Positions 23,672 to 33,177 are shown, counted from the stretch's first letter. The stretch: DNA of 33,177 nucleotides from Candidatus Gottesmanbacteria bacterium RIFOXYB1_FULL_47_11 (GCA_001779455.1 MFKE01000019.1:1-33177); one strand, 5' to 3'. Translations and numbers: made by a program. Notes: generated by a model not told the origin, from the letters alone.

Positions 23672-25495
23672 ATGGACATACGAAATGTCGCTATTGTTGC
23701 TCATGTTGACCACGGAAAAACAACCCTTGTAGACGGGATGCTCAAGCAGACCCATACGTTCCGCGACAACCAGGCAGAGATGACCCAGACAACAATTCTG
23801 GACAGCAATGCACTCGAGCGCGAGAAAGGGATTACGATTTTGGCCAAAAATACGGCGGTTATGTACCACCAAACCAAAATAAACATCATTGATACTCCGG
23901 GACATGCTGATTTTTCCGGCGAAGTAGAGCGCGTCATCAACATGGCAGACGGAGCACTCCTGGTTATCGATGCGGCAGAGGGGCCGCTCCCTCAGACGCA
24001 GTTTGTCCTGCAAAAAGCGCTTGAGCATAATTTGAAAATTATCGTGGTTATAAATAAGATTGACCGTAAGGATGCCCGGCCGGCAGAAGTCCTTCATGAA
24101 ACCGAAGAACTATTTCTCCATATGGCTCATCATGCGGGACATCTGGATTTTCCGGTTCTCTATGCCATCGGACGCGAAGAGAAAGCATGGGACGAGTACC
24201 CCGCGGATATGACCCAGAAGACAGACCTCAAAGCGCTTTTTGAAGCAATCTTGACGTATATCCCGGCGCCTGAAGTGGTTGCGGATAAACCATTTAAAAT
24301 GCTTGTGTCCACACTTGATTTTGATTCTCACAAGGGGTCATTCGCCATAGGCAAAATTGCCCAAGGGACGGTCCGCCCCGGACAAAAAGTAGTACAGATG
24401 CGGGAAGATAAAAAGCTCGGAGCGTTTACGGTCGCAGAGGTATTTACATCAGTGGGTCTTAAGCGTGTGCCGACGGAGTTAGGGGAGACCGGAGATATCG
24501 TTGCTATAACCGGAATTTCCGATGTAGGGATCGGACAAACCCTGACAGACCCCTCCGATCCCACGGGGTTTCCCGATATAGTTCTTGAAGAGCCGACGCT
24601 TAAAATTCTTGTTGCTCCCAACACGTCACCCATGGCCGGGCGCGAAGGGAAGTTCTCAACAGCCAGACAACTACAGGAGCGTCTTATTAAGGAGAAAAAA
24701 ACAAATATCGGCATCCGTATCACCGAAAATCCCGAAGGGACGGGATTTATCGTTGCAGGCCGCGGAGAACTGCATCTGGCTATTCTTTTTGAAAACCTCC
24801 GGCGCGAAGGGTATGAGTTTCAGGTCGGCAAACCGGAAGTAATTCTCAAAGAAGTGAATGGTGTTTCCGCCGAACCATTTGAAGAAATTACGATAGAGAT
24901 AGGGAGCGAATATGTCGGCGTGATTTCCGAAGAGCTCGGGCGCCGCCGCGCAATCATGCTTGATACACACACCAACCAGCGCGGGATTACCAAAATGGTA
25001 TACAAAGTCTCAAGTAGAAATCTTTTGGGTTTTCGCGGCGACATACTTACCAAAACCCGCGGAAACGGCATATTTGCTACACAAATTATCGGGTATTTTC
25101 CTCTCACTCCGCACATCTCCAAGCTCCGCAACGGTGTCCTGGTTGCCATAGAAAGTGGCAAATCGTCGGGGTATGCCCTGACGACGGTACAGGAGAGGGG
25201 ACGCGCATTCGTCGGACCGGGAGTTCCGGTGTATGAAGGAATGATTATCGGAATCAATAACCGCCAGGATGATATCGACATAAACGTCTGTAAAACAAAG
25301 AAGCTGACGAATATCCATAGTGCAAATGCGGATATCGCCATTCAGCTTGACCCGCCGGTTGTGTTTAGTCTGGAGCAGTGTCTCGATTTCATTGAGGAAG
25401 ATGAACTATTAGAAGTGACACCAAAAAGTTTGCGGCTGCGCAAAAAATATCTCTCCAAAATCGATCGCGTCCGCCACGGGCGAACGTCGAAATAA
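23672..25495 (+). CDS. typA: Translational GTPase TypA/BipA
   Basis: DIRNVAIVAHVDHGKTTLVDGML, NIIDTPGHADFSGEVERVINMADGALLVIDAAEGP, full-length 607 aa with LGFRGDILTKTRGNGIF. Confidence 0.97.
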   Translation: MDIRNVAIVAHVDHGKTTLVDGMLKQTHTFRDNQAEMTQTTILDSNALEREKGITILAKNTAVMYHQTKINIIDTPGHADFSGEVERVINMADGALLVIDAAEGPLPQTQFVLQKALEHNLKIIVVINKIDRKDARPAEVLHETEELFLHMAHHAGHLDFPVLYAIGREEKAWDEYPADMTQKTDLKALFEAILTYIPAPEVVADKPFKMLVSTLDFDSHKGSFAIGKIAQGTVRPGQKVVQMREDKKLGAFTVAEVFTSVGLKRVPTELGETGDIVAITGISDVGIGQTLTDPSDPTGFPDIVLEEPTLKILVAPNTSPMAGREGKFSTARQLQERLIKEKKTNIGIRITENPEGTGFIVAGRGELHLAILFENLRREGYEFQVGKPEVILKEVNGVSAEPFEEITIEIGSEYVGVISEELGRRRAIMLDTHTNQRGITKMVYKVSSRNLLGFRGDILTKTRGNGIFATQIIGYFPLTPHISKLRNGVLVAIESGKSSGYALTTVQERGRAFVGPGVPVYEGMIIGINNRQDDIDINVCKTKKLTNIHSANADIAIQLDPPVVFSLEQCLDFIEEDELLEVTPKSLRLRKKYLSKIDRVRHGRTSK

Positions 25496-25524
25496 ACGCT
25501 CGTAGTGTTGTATGATAGTGGTAT

Positions 25525-27210
25525 ATGGTCCTGTCCGACAAAGAGCTGCAAGCGCTTGTCACCAATAGCGGAATTGCTGATCCGCTTCGGTTATCTACCG
25601 CAATTAACTTCGCTCAGACGGCAAATGTGCCTCTGGATGCCGCACTTGTGGAGAAGGGCGTCCTCACCGATGAGCAGCTCGGAGCGCTCGTATCCTCGTA
25701 TTATCACGTACCGTTTATTGTGTTGTCAAAAATTTCCATCCCCGAAGACGTTTTCCATATTATTCCGGAAAAAATTGCCAAAAAGCAGAAAGCCATCGCA
25801 TTCGCCCGTACCGGTGCCGGTATCAACGTCGCAATTTTGGACCCCACCAATTCCCAGATTATTGAATTGGTTGCCAAAAAAACAGGGCAGCGGGTGAACA
25901 TGTACTATGCAACGGGGCGCGATATCGAAAACACCCTGCAGGTATACAAAAAAGTGTTGCAGAAGACTATCGACATTCTCCTGAAAGAAGACATCAAGAA
26001 AGCAACCACCGCAGTATATGATGATCTGCCGATTGCCAAAATTGTCGATGTCCTTATAGACGCCGCATATCAGGATAAAGCATCCGATATCCACATAGAA
26101 CCCGAGGAACACAACTCTCTTATCCGTTTCCGCATAGACGGCGTCCTCCACGAAGTATTACGGGTACCCAAAGTGCTTCATGACCGTATTATCACCCGTA
26201 TCAAAGTATTATCGGGCCTGCGGACCGATGAGCATATGAGCGCGCAGGATGGGAAAATGCGTATGGCGCTTGAGGAGGAAAATCTGGATATCCGTGTTTC
26301 CATCATCCCGATTGCGGAGGGAGAAAAAGCAGTACTCAGACTTCTGTCCTCAAGAAGCCGCGAGTATACCCTTGCTGATTTGGGTATGGCAGAGAAAGAC
26401 CTTGCGAGAGTAGAGGCAGCATATAACAAATCGTACGGTATGATTCTGTCCACAGGTCCGACCGGGTCAGGTAAAACAACGACGATTTATGCAATACTCA
26501 AGATTCTCAATACGCGGGAAAAAAATATAACGACCATTGAGGACCCGGTTGAATACCGGATCCGCGGCGCCAATCAGGTGCAGGTGAATGCCAAAACAAA
26601 TCTGACATTTGCCAACGGACTCCGTAGCATTCTCCGGCAGGACCCCAATATTATTTTTGTCGGAGAAATCCGCGATTCGGAAACTGCCGGTATTGCCGTG
26701 AACGCTGCTCTTACCGGCCATTTAGTGTTATCGACGCTTCACACCAATGATGCGGCAACAGCAATCCCGCGGCTTACTGATATGAAAGTGGAACCGTTTC
26801 TTGTCGCATCAACAGTCAACATCATAATTGCCCAGCGCCTGGTGCGTAAAATCTGTGACATGTGTAAAACGTCGATGACGGCAACAACGGATGAACTTAA
26901 GAAACATCTGCCGGAGGATGCAATCCGGAAGCATTTTGGAGACAAAGCAGAAATTACCCTTTATAAGGGAAAGGGTTGTAAAATCTGTCATAACACCGGC
27001 TACAGCGGGCGGCTCGGCGTATTTGAGGTGCTGGAAATTACCAAGGATATCCGTAAACTCATTTCCGAGCGGGGGGATTCGGACGTGATTAATCAAAAAG
27101 CAAGGGAAGAGGGAATGACCACCATGCTTGATGACGGGCTGGATAAGGTTCAGCGTGGTATGACGACCATAGACGAAGTCGTACGTGTGACGAAGGTGGA
27201 ATCATTATAG
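25525..27210 (+). CDS. pilB: Type IV pilus assembly/T2SS ATPase PilB/GspE
   Basis: GPTGSGKTTTIYAIL, IEDPVEYRIRGANQVQVN, GLRSILRQDPNIIFVGEIRDSETAGIAVNAALTGHLVLSTLHTNDA, CxxC pairs. Confidence 0.95.
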   Translation: MVLSDKELQALVTNSGIADPLRLSTAINFAQTANVPLDAALVEKGVLTDEQLGALVSSYYHVPFIVLSKISIPEDVFHIIPEKIAKKQKAIAFARTGAGINVAILDPTNSQIIELVAKKTGQRVNMYYATGRDIENTLQVYKKVLQKTIDILLKEDIKKATTAVYDDLPIAKIVDVLIDAAYQDKASDIHIEPEEHNSLIRFRIDGVLHEVLRVPKVLHDRIITRIKVLSGLRTDEHMSAQDGKMRMALEEENLDIRVSIIPIAEGEKAVLRLLSSRSREYTLADLGMAEKDLARVEAAYNKSYGMILSTGPTGSGKTTTIYAILKILNTREKNITTIEDPVEYRIRGANQVQVNAKTNLTFANGLRSILRQDPNIIFVGEIRDSETAGIAVNAALTGHLVLSTLHTNDAATAIPRLTDMKVEPFLVASTVNIIIAQRLVRKICDMCKTSMTATTDELKKHLPEDAIRKHFGDKAEITLYKGKGCKICHNTGYSGRLGVFEVLEITKDIRKLISERGDSDVINQKAREEGMTTMLDDGLDKVQRGMTTIDEVVRVTKVESL

Positions 27211-27222
27211 TCAACAACAGGT

Positions 27223-28275
27223 ATGTCTCAGCAACAGATTGCACTCAGTAATAGCGAAAAAATTGCCCTTATAGGGAGTCTGGCAACCATGCTTTCGGCG
27301 GGGATACCGATTCTTGAAGTGGTTAACTCACTTCTGGAAGATGCCAAAGGAGCACAACTAAAAATATTAGAATCACTGCGGGAGGATTTGATGCAGGGAA
27401 AACACATATATGTGACGCTTTCCAAATTCCCGCGTGTGTTTGATAAGGTTACCGTAAGCGTCGTCAAGGCATCGGAAGAAGCCGGGACACTGGATGTAAC
27501 CCTCAAAGATCTCAAACGCACTATTCAAAAAGATATTGAATTCTCCGACCGGGTCCGGTCTGCCATGATATACCCGCTTTTTATCATGGTGGTATTTGTC
27601 GGGGTGCTCTTAATGATTCTCGTTGTTGTTGTCCCCAAAATATCCCAGGTTTTCTCGCGGCTGACGGTCGAATTACCTCTCCCGACGCGTATCCTCATCT
27701 TCCTTTCCGATCTATTGGTAAAAAATACCGTTGTATTTCTCATCGGTTTGGGCCTTGTTGTGTTAGGATTCATCACATTGTATCGAAGGAAAAAAGGCGC
27801 GTTGATGGATATTGTCTATTCACTGCCGATTATTTCCAAGCTTATTCAGGAAATAGATATCACCCGTTTTTCCCGAAGCTTACACCTTTTGCTTTCGTCA
27901 GGACTTTCAATAACTGCCGCGCTTGAACTGACGAGTGACATGGTTATAAAACGCAAAACGGCAGATATTATCCGCAGATCGCGGGAAATGGTATTTGCCG
28001 GTAAAAAATTATCGGAAGGGTTCCGCGCTTCCAAGGGGTATATACCGTCACTGATGATTAAACTCATGGAGGCGGGGGAAAAAACGGGTACACTTGATAA
28101 ATCCATGCAGGATATTTCCGAATATTATGATTATGAAGTGACCAATACGTTAAAAACCATCACCGCGCTTTTGGAGCCCATCCTTTTGGTTGTTGTAGGA
28201 ATTGCTGTCGGCGGTATGATGCTCGCTATTATCGCGCCGGTCTATGGACTCATCAGTCAGGTCGGGCGGCATTAA
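27223..28275 (+). CDS. pilC: Type II secretion F/PilC inner membrane platform protein
   Basis: LATMLSAGIPILEVV, GTLDVTLKDLKRTIQKD, LLLSSGLSITAALE, MKLMEAGEKTGTLDKSMQDISEYYDYEV-type motifs. Confidence 0.95.
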   Translation: MSQQQIALSNSEKIALIGSLATMLSAGIPILEVVNSLLEDAKGAQLKILESLREDLMQGKHIYVTLSKFPRVFDKVTVSVVKASEEAGTLDVTLKDLKRTIQKDIEFSDRVRSAMIYPLFIMVVFVGVLLMILVVVVPKISQVFSRLTVELPLPTRILIFLSDLLVKNTVVFLIGLGLVVLGFITLYRRKKGALMDIVYSLPIISKLIQEIDITRFSRSLHLLLSSGLSITAALELTSDMVIKRKTADIIRRSREMVFAGKKLSEGFRASKGYIPSLMIKLMEAGEKTGTLDKSMQDISEYYDYEVTNTLKTITALLEPILLVVVGIAVGGMMLAIIAPVYGLISQVGRH

Positions 28276-28276
28276 C

Positions 28277-28771
28277 ATGAACAAAAGCCAGCTTGCCGAC
28301 AGGCAGGGATTTACCATTATTGAAATAATCGTCGTACTTGGCATCCTGGCTACGTTATTGAGTATCGGCTATGTACGGTTTACCGATATTGCACGCCGGG
28401 CACCGCTTTCGGCGACCGTCGAGACGGTGATTGCGGATCTGCGGGGTCAACAAACGAAGGCCATGAGCGGGTATGCCGGTGGCGGGTCTGCAGCCGATGA
28501 CTACGGCGTTTATTTTGATACAAACAGTTACACGCTTTTTAAAGGACCGGTATATTCGGCGCTGGACAGCACAAATGCAAAAACCCTGCTTCCTGACTAT
28601 ATTACATGTAGTTCGGTTCTACCTGATTCCTCAGTAGTGTTTACGAAAGGGGACGGTGAGGTATTAAACTATTCTACAAGCGGGAACACAATCACGCTTA
28701 CCCAGACTCTTTCCGGCGAACAAAAAACGATTACTATCAACCGTTATGGTGCGGTTTTGTCAGTAGAGTGA
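28277..28771 (+). CDS. Prepilin-type N-terminal cleavage/methylation protein
   Basis: RQGFTIIEIIVVLGILATLLSIG; in-frame ATG 28277. Confidence 0.9.
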   Translation: MNKSQLADRQGFTIIEIIVVLGILATLLSIGYVRFTDIARRAPLSATVETVIADLRGQQTKAMSGYAGGGSAADDYGVYFDTNSYTLFKGPVYSALDSTNAKTLLPDYITCSSVLPDSSVVFTKGDGEVLNYSTSGNTITLTQTLSGEQKTITINRYGAVLSVE

Positions 28772-28775
28772 ATGT

Positions 28776-30674
28776 ATGCTGAGACAACGCGGACAACTTC
28801 TTGTTGAACTTTTGGTTGCCCTTGGGGTGTCTGCCATTATGATCCCCGCGCTCACCGCAGGATTCGTGGCGTCGCGGCAGGGAAAAGCCCAACAAGAGCA
28901 GAGACTTGAGGCGGTCATGTTGGCGCAGGAAGCAACGGAGGCGGTGTACCAGGTCCGTCAGGCAGGGTGGAGTTTTGTTGCAGGAATAACCGGAACAGTG
29001 CACCCTGAGATTTCAGGGTCGTCATGGATTCTTGCGCCGGACGCGGAAACTATGGGCGGGTATACGCGGCAAATAGTATTTGCCGATGTCACCCGCGATA
29101 GTGCCGGCGCGATAGCCGCCGTCGGCGTCCGGGATCCCTCAACCAAACACATCACGGTAACTGTGTCCTGGGGCACTCCGATTGCCTCTTCAGTTACATC
29201 TTCGTTTTACATCACCCGGATGGAAAATAACCAATGGACACAAACGACGCAGGCAGATTTTGATGCAGGGGTCGCGACAAACGTTATTACCATCAATATC
29301 CTCGGCGGAGAAGTAACATTGGGAGCGGGGGGAAGAGCGGACTGGTGCAGTCCGAACCTTACCATTGCAGCCGTTGATTTACCCAAAAGCGGCGTTGCCA
29401 ATGCGGTAAGCGCGATAGAGGGGAACGTGTTTGCGGGGACGGGTGACAATGCGTCCGGCGTATCGTACGCGACAGTAACATTTGATAATAACAACCCGCC
29501 TCAAGCGACGGTATCCGGAACATTTGACGGATTTAAAACAAACGGTATATTCGGCGAGACGGGTTTTTCCTATCTGGCAACGGACAATAATTTTAAAGAA
29601 ATAGAGATTATAGATCTGGGGACAAGCCCGTATGTTGAAGCAGGATATTTTGATGCGCCCGGAAACGGGAACGGCAATAGTATTTTTGTTTCGGGATCGG
29701 TCGGATACATGACCAGCGGCTCCCAATTCTATACATTTGACCTGACAAGTAAATCAGGAAGCCGGCCAGTACTGGGGACAACGACCATCGCTGGTACGGG
29801 CGTGAAAATACAGGTAATCGGCGGCTATGCCTATGTTGCAATAAATTCCGTACCGACTCAACTGCAAATTCTTGATGTTTCCAACCCCGCAAGCCCCGTT
29901 ATTGTCGGGAATGCACAGGTAGGTGGACTCGGGGGAAAGGATATATTTGTGGATCCAACAGGCAGTCGTGCATATTTGGCAACTGCTCTGTCCTCATCAG
30001 AGCCCGAACTTTTTATTCTTGATGTGACAAACAAAATTGGGGATCATACTATACCGATAGGATCATATGAGGCAAATGGTATGGACCCGAAGGGAATTAC
30101 AGTTGTTCCGGGTAACCGGGCAATACTTGTGGGGACAGGCGGCGAAGAATATCAGGCAATAAATATTTCGGACGAAACCAGCCCGACTCACTGCGGTGGC
30201 TTACATATCGATAGCGGCGTCAACGGAGTATCCTCGGTGCTTGAGGCAGACGGAGACGCATATTCTTATATCATCACCGGTGATGCTTCAACAGAACTTA
30301 AAATTATAGAAGGAGGTCCGGGGGGAAAATTTGCAAACAATGGAATTTTTGAATCGAGTATTTTGGATGCCTCAACGTCTGCCGTGTTTAACCGGTTTGT
30401 TTCAAGCGCCATTATTCCGGCAAATACGACTGTACAGTATCAGGTAGCGGGGGCAGATCCTGTGGGAGGAAGTTGCGCAAGTGCAGAATATATTTATGTG
30501 GGGCCGGACGCGACTTCTGCGACGAAATTTTCAACAAGTAGTGCCATACCGTTTTCCGAGGGGCCGGGGTACAAAAATCCCGCGCAGTGTTTCCGATATA
30601 AAGTATATTTGTCTTCCCAGGATCCGCTGTTTGCGCCGATATTCACCGATATGACAATAAACTATTCGCCATGA
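28776..30674 (+). CDS. Prepilin-like N-terminus fused to beta-propeller (LVIVD-like) repeats
   Basis: RGQLLVELLVALGVSAIMIPALTAGF; repeats such as EIEIIDLGTSPYVEAGYF, LQILDVSNPASPVIVGNAQV, LFILDVTNKIGDHTIPIGSY. Confidence 0.8.
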   Translation: MLRQRGQLLVELLVALGVSAIMIPALTAGFVASRQGKAQQEQRLEAVMLAQEATEAVYQVRQAGWSFVAGITGTVHPEISGSSWILAPDAETMGGYTRQIVFADVTRDSAGAIAAVGVRDPSTKHITVTVSWGTPIASSVTSSFYITRMENNQWTQTTQADFDAGVATNVITINILGGEVTLGAGGRADWCSPNLTIAAVDLPKSGVANAVSAIEGNVFAGTGDNASGVSYATVTFDNNNPPQATVSGTFDGFKTNGIFGETGFSYLATDNNFKEIEIIDLGTSPYVEAGYFDAPGNGNGNSIFVSGSVGYMTSGSQFYTFDLTSKSGSRPVLGTTTIAGTGVKIQVIGGYAYVAINSVPTQLQILDVSNPASPVIVGNAQVGGLGGKDIFVDPTGSRAYLATALSSSEPELFILDVTNKIGDHTIPIGSYEANGMDPKGITVVPGNRAILVGTGGEEYQAINISDETSPTHCGGLHIDSGVNGVSSVLEADGDAYSYIITGDASTELKIIEGGPGGKFANNGIFESSILDASTSAVFNRFVSSAIIPANTTVQYQVAGADPVGGSCASAEYIYVGPDATSATKFSTSSAIPFSEGPGYKNPAQCFRYKVYLSSQDPLFAPIFTDMTINYSP

Positions 30675-31153
30675 AAAAAAAGGGTTTTACCATTGTTGAA
30701 CTACTCCTGTATATGGGATTATTAACCGTTTTTACGGTGATTATGACACATATGTTTACTTCTATACTTGATGTTCAACTGGAAAGCGTGGCAACAGGAG
30801 CGGTGTCCGAGGACAGCCGATATCTGTACGGCCGGCTCACGTATGATATTAAGCGCGCCGCAAGCATCGTGACGCCGCCTGTTGTCGGCGAAACAACAGA
30901 CTCGTTGACCATAATGATAGGAACTGTGGCCAACACATACAGGATGAGCGGAGACGCCATAGTACTTGTTAATGATGCGGGTGTGAACCGACTGAATGGT
31001 TCGGCCACCCGTATAAGCGGCCTTTCATTTCAACGATTGGGCAAGGCAGAAGGGAAAAATTCCATTCGGATCGCGTTTACGATAGATAGCACAACACAAA
31101 AAGTTTCAGGACCGGAAACCAAGACGGTGACAACAACAGTCGCACTCAGATGA
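30671..31153 (+). CDS. Prepilin-type N-terminal cleavage/methylation protein (PilW/PulJ-like)
   Basis: KKGFTIVELLLYMGLLTVF; ATGA overlap with the upstream gene. Confidence 0.88.
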   Translation: MKKKGFTIVELLLYMGLLTVFTVIMTHMFTSILDVQLESVATGAVSEDSRYLYGRLTYDIKRAASIVTPPVVGETTDSLTIMIGTVANTYRMSGDAIVLVNDAGVNRLNGSATRISGLSFQRLGKAEGKNSIRIAFTIDSTTQKVSGPETKTVTTTVALR

Positions 31154-31539
31154 AGAAGAACATAACCATTTTATCCCATGGTCAGGCACTCGTCGTTTTG
31201 TTGGTGTTCATGGTGGTAGCCATTACCATGACGACTATGGCCGTTGCGCTTCTGGTTATCAACGCAAATGCGGCAAGCCAGGTAGAACAGGGAGATATGG
31301 CAGTTGCCATTGCTCAGTCCGGCGCGGAGAACGCAATTCTGCGTCTTGCACGGAATCCCGGATATACGGGAGAAACCTTGACTGTTGACGGCGGGAGTGC
31401 GACAGTAACAGTAACGGGGACAAATCCGCTGACAGTTACATCTGTCGGTACATATAATGGGTTTGTGCGGGGCGTTGTTGCTTCAGCGTCATTTCTTGAT
31501 ACCGTGCTTACGGTGAATTCTTGGCAGGAGGTGTATTAA
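31150..31539 (+). CDS. PilX/GspK-like pseudopilin
   Basis: SHGQALVVLLVFMVVAITMTTMAVALLVINANAAS; ATGA overlap; no Glu at mature position 5. Confidence 0.7.
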   Translation: MKKNITILSHGQALVVLLVFMVVAITMTTMAVALLVINANAASQVEQGDMAVAIAQSGAENAILRLARNPGYTGETLTVDGGSATVTVTGTNPLTVTSVGTYNGFVRGVVASASFLDTVLTVNSWQEVY

Positions 31540-32214
31540 ATGTTCGGACAGAAATCATCCATCGTTATCGTATTTGTGGACCGTAACAGATTACAGTTCT
31601 ATGGTAATGGGTTGGCGTCTATTTTGACGTTGGATATCCCTCCTATTGTTTGTAAGGATCTGGAAATCATCAATCGTGATGCGCTGTATACACTGGTCAA
31701 TCAGTGGCTAAAACAGAATAATTTGGGGGGAGCCCGTTTATTATTTGTCTTATCACCCATGACATATTTTGATAAAGTCATGACGACATCGGGGGAAAGC
31801 GAACAGGAGACGGAAATACTTATGTTTTATGACAGTGTGCCGTTTGAGGATCTTGCGACGAAGGTGCTTACGATAGCGAACAAAAAAATTGCTTTTGCAG
31901 TGAACCGCGATTATATGGATGCAATTCGCCATGCGTTTACCTTGCAGGGATTTCAGATTATTGCAGTTATCCCGGCGGTTGTTTTGGGATCTCTGGCTAC
32001 CAAACGGTGGCTGGACGCGGAAATGGGATTATATATTTTAAAACATATAGACACGCTGCGTACGCAAACATTGATCGATCGTGAAGATGAAATCAGTCAG
32101 GGGTCGCCTCCCATTACTCCTACGGCACAAAATAATCCGAGGATTATGATGCTCGTCGGCGTTTTTGGTTTATTGTTGTTGGTACTCATTGCGATGGTAT
32201 TTATCCGTCGTTAA
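31540..32214 (+). CDS. Bitopic hypothetical pilus protein, tentatively PilM/GspL-like
   Basis: FGQKSSIVIVFVDRNRLQFY... (beta-rich start), C-terminal TM MMLVGVFGLLLLVLIAMVFIRR, location inside the pilus operon. Confidence 0.45.
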   Translation: MFGQKSSIVIVFVDRNRLQFYGNGLASILTLDIPPIVCKDLEIINRDALYTLVNQWLKQNNLGGARLLFVLSPMTYFDKVMTTSGESEQETEILMFYDSVPFEDLATKVLTIANKKIAFAVNRDYMDAIRHAFTLQGFQIIAVIPAVVLGSLATKRWLDAEMGLYILKHIDTLRTQTLIDREDEISQGSPPITPTAQNNPRIMMLVGVFGLLLLVLIAMVFIRR

Positions 32215-32219
32215 TGCAC

Positions 32220-32248
32220 TTGACAAAGCTTGTGCATCTGGGCTACGG
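32220..32248 (+). promoter_or_regulatory. Putative promoter of the terminal pilin gene (TTGACA ... TACGGT)
   Basis: TTGACA 32220-32225 and a weak -10 10-15 nt before ATG 32258. Confidence 0.4.
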
Positions 32249-32257
32249 TTAGAGTAT

Positions 32258-32737
32258 ATGAAACATTTACTTGCCCGCGAGCGTCGTGGTTTTACGCTCA
32301 TTGAACTGTTAGTCGTCATCGGGATTTTGGCGGTCCTGTTGGCAATTACGCTGATCGCCATAAATCCTGCAAGACAATTCTCGCAGGCAAATGATACAAA
32401 GCGCGCGAGCGACGTCAATGCGATATTAAACGCAATTGACCAGTATGCAGCGGATAATAAAGGCGCACTCCCGGGAACCATCCCGACGACTGCAGCCGTT
32501 ATCGGTTCCGATACGGTCAATGGTCAGGTTGATTTGTGTAGCGCACTTGTGACTCAGTACTTGGCTGCATTGCCCGTTGATCCGCTTACAAATAACGGGA
32601 CGCCGGTGTCAGATTGTGCCCAGGTAGCCGGGTATAATACAAATTACACGGTCGTCAGGAGTACGACAGATAACCGTATTACGGTCAGTGCTCCCGCAAC
32701 GGAGATTCAGGCAGTAGACATTTCCGTGACCCGCTAA
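32258..32737 (+). CDS. Type IV pilin (probable major subunit)
   Basis: RRGFTLIELLVVIGILAVLLAITLIAINPARQFSQANDTKRASDVNAILNAIDQYAADNKGALP. Confidence 0.9.
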   Translation: MKHLLARERRGFTLIELLVVIGILAVLLAITLIAINPARQFSQANDTKRASDVNAILNAIDQYAADNKGALPGTIPTTAAVIGSDTVNGQVDLCSALVTQYLAALPVDPLTNNGTPVSDCAQVAGYNTNYTVVRSTTDNRITVSAPATEIQAVDISVTR

Positions 32738-32764
32738 AAAGAGGAAATAAGAATATAAAACAAG

Positions 32765-32787
32765 AACCCCGCCAAAGCGGGGTTTTT
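32765..32787. terminator. Bidirectional intrinsic terminator between convergent pilin and uppP
   Basis: AACCCCGC-CAAA-GCGGGGTT followed by T run. Confidence 0.85.
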
Positions 32788-32792
32788 GGTGA

Positions 32793-33177
32793 TTATCGAA
32801 GAATAAATATATAAAATATCAAAGCCGCGGCGATTCGGTACCACGCAAAAGGAACGAATGTGTGAGTCTTCACGAAGCCGATAAACCATTTGACTGTGAT
32901 AAGGGCCGTAATGAAAGCGCCGATAAAACCGATTGTGAGGAGTTCATATTGGGTTCCGGTAAAATTTCCGCGGGTTTTTATAAGATCTAAACCGGTTGCC
33001 GCTGCCATGGTAGGAATTGCTAAGAGAAAAGAAAATTCCACTGCTGATTCGCGTTTGATGCCCAAAAGGAGCGCTCCGGCAATAGTTGCTGCCGCACGGG
33101 ATACCCCGGGGATAACGGAAAGAGCCTGCGAACACCCAATGATAAAAGCATCAAGCAGGCTCATGTTCTTCTGTTTT
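32793..33177 (-). CDS. uppP: Undecaprenyl-diphosphatase UppP, partial (N-terminus outside window)
   Basis: DAFIIGCSQALSVIPGVSRAAATIAGALLLGIKRESAVEFSFLLAIPTMAAA; frame open to the window end. Confidence 0.9.
   Translation of the reverse strand, partial: KQKNMSLLDAFIIGCSQALSVIPGVSRAAATIAGALLLGIKRESAVEFSFLLAIPTMAAATGLDLIKTRGNFTGTQYELLTIGFIGAFITALITVKWFIGFVKTHTFVPFAWYRIAAALIFYIFILR

Noticed and set aside
24820-25341. 173 aa minus-strand ORF inside typA
   Set aside because: Antisense to a highly conserved GTPase; no independent evidence.

Overview
The window looks like a chromosomal segment of a Candidate Phyla Radiation (probably Microgenomates-like) bacterium. This lineage call is inferred from gene content and style, not from a search. 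From left to right it contains: the 3' end of dnaG; rpoD; a GH18-type hydrolase convergent with a FecR-like protein; a tRNA-Asn(GUU) gene split in its anticodon by a very small (182 nt) ORF-less group I intron; a metal/arsenic/thiol/envelope-stress accessory region of about 12 kb (DUF5674 pair, two ZIP transporters, DUF5320-DUF134-YibE/F, a thioredoxin-CcdA fusion, ArsM-like methyltransferase, DUF2177/DUF1295, pyrimidine-dimer glycosylase, class A beta-lactamase fold, an ECF sigma operon, ArsR-glutaredoxin, excalibur protein); a minus-strand cluster of three secreted proteins with near-identical C-terminal dockerin-like domains next to a membrane-anchored cohesin-like protein with a CX3C-rich tail; queA; a nucleotidyltransferase; typA/bipA behind a promoter-terminator leader; a type IV pilus operon (pilB, pilC, several pseudopilins including a beta-propeller fusion, a PilM/GspL-like protein, a major pilin); and a partial uppP. 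The best candidates for something new are the compact cohesin/dockerin-like surface system, the tRNA-Asn intron, the ECF sigma/polytopic membrane protein/Gln-rich secreted operon, the prepilin-beta-propeller fusion, and a recurrent TATAAT-N6-ATG (leaderless) promoter architecture.
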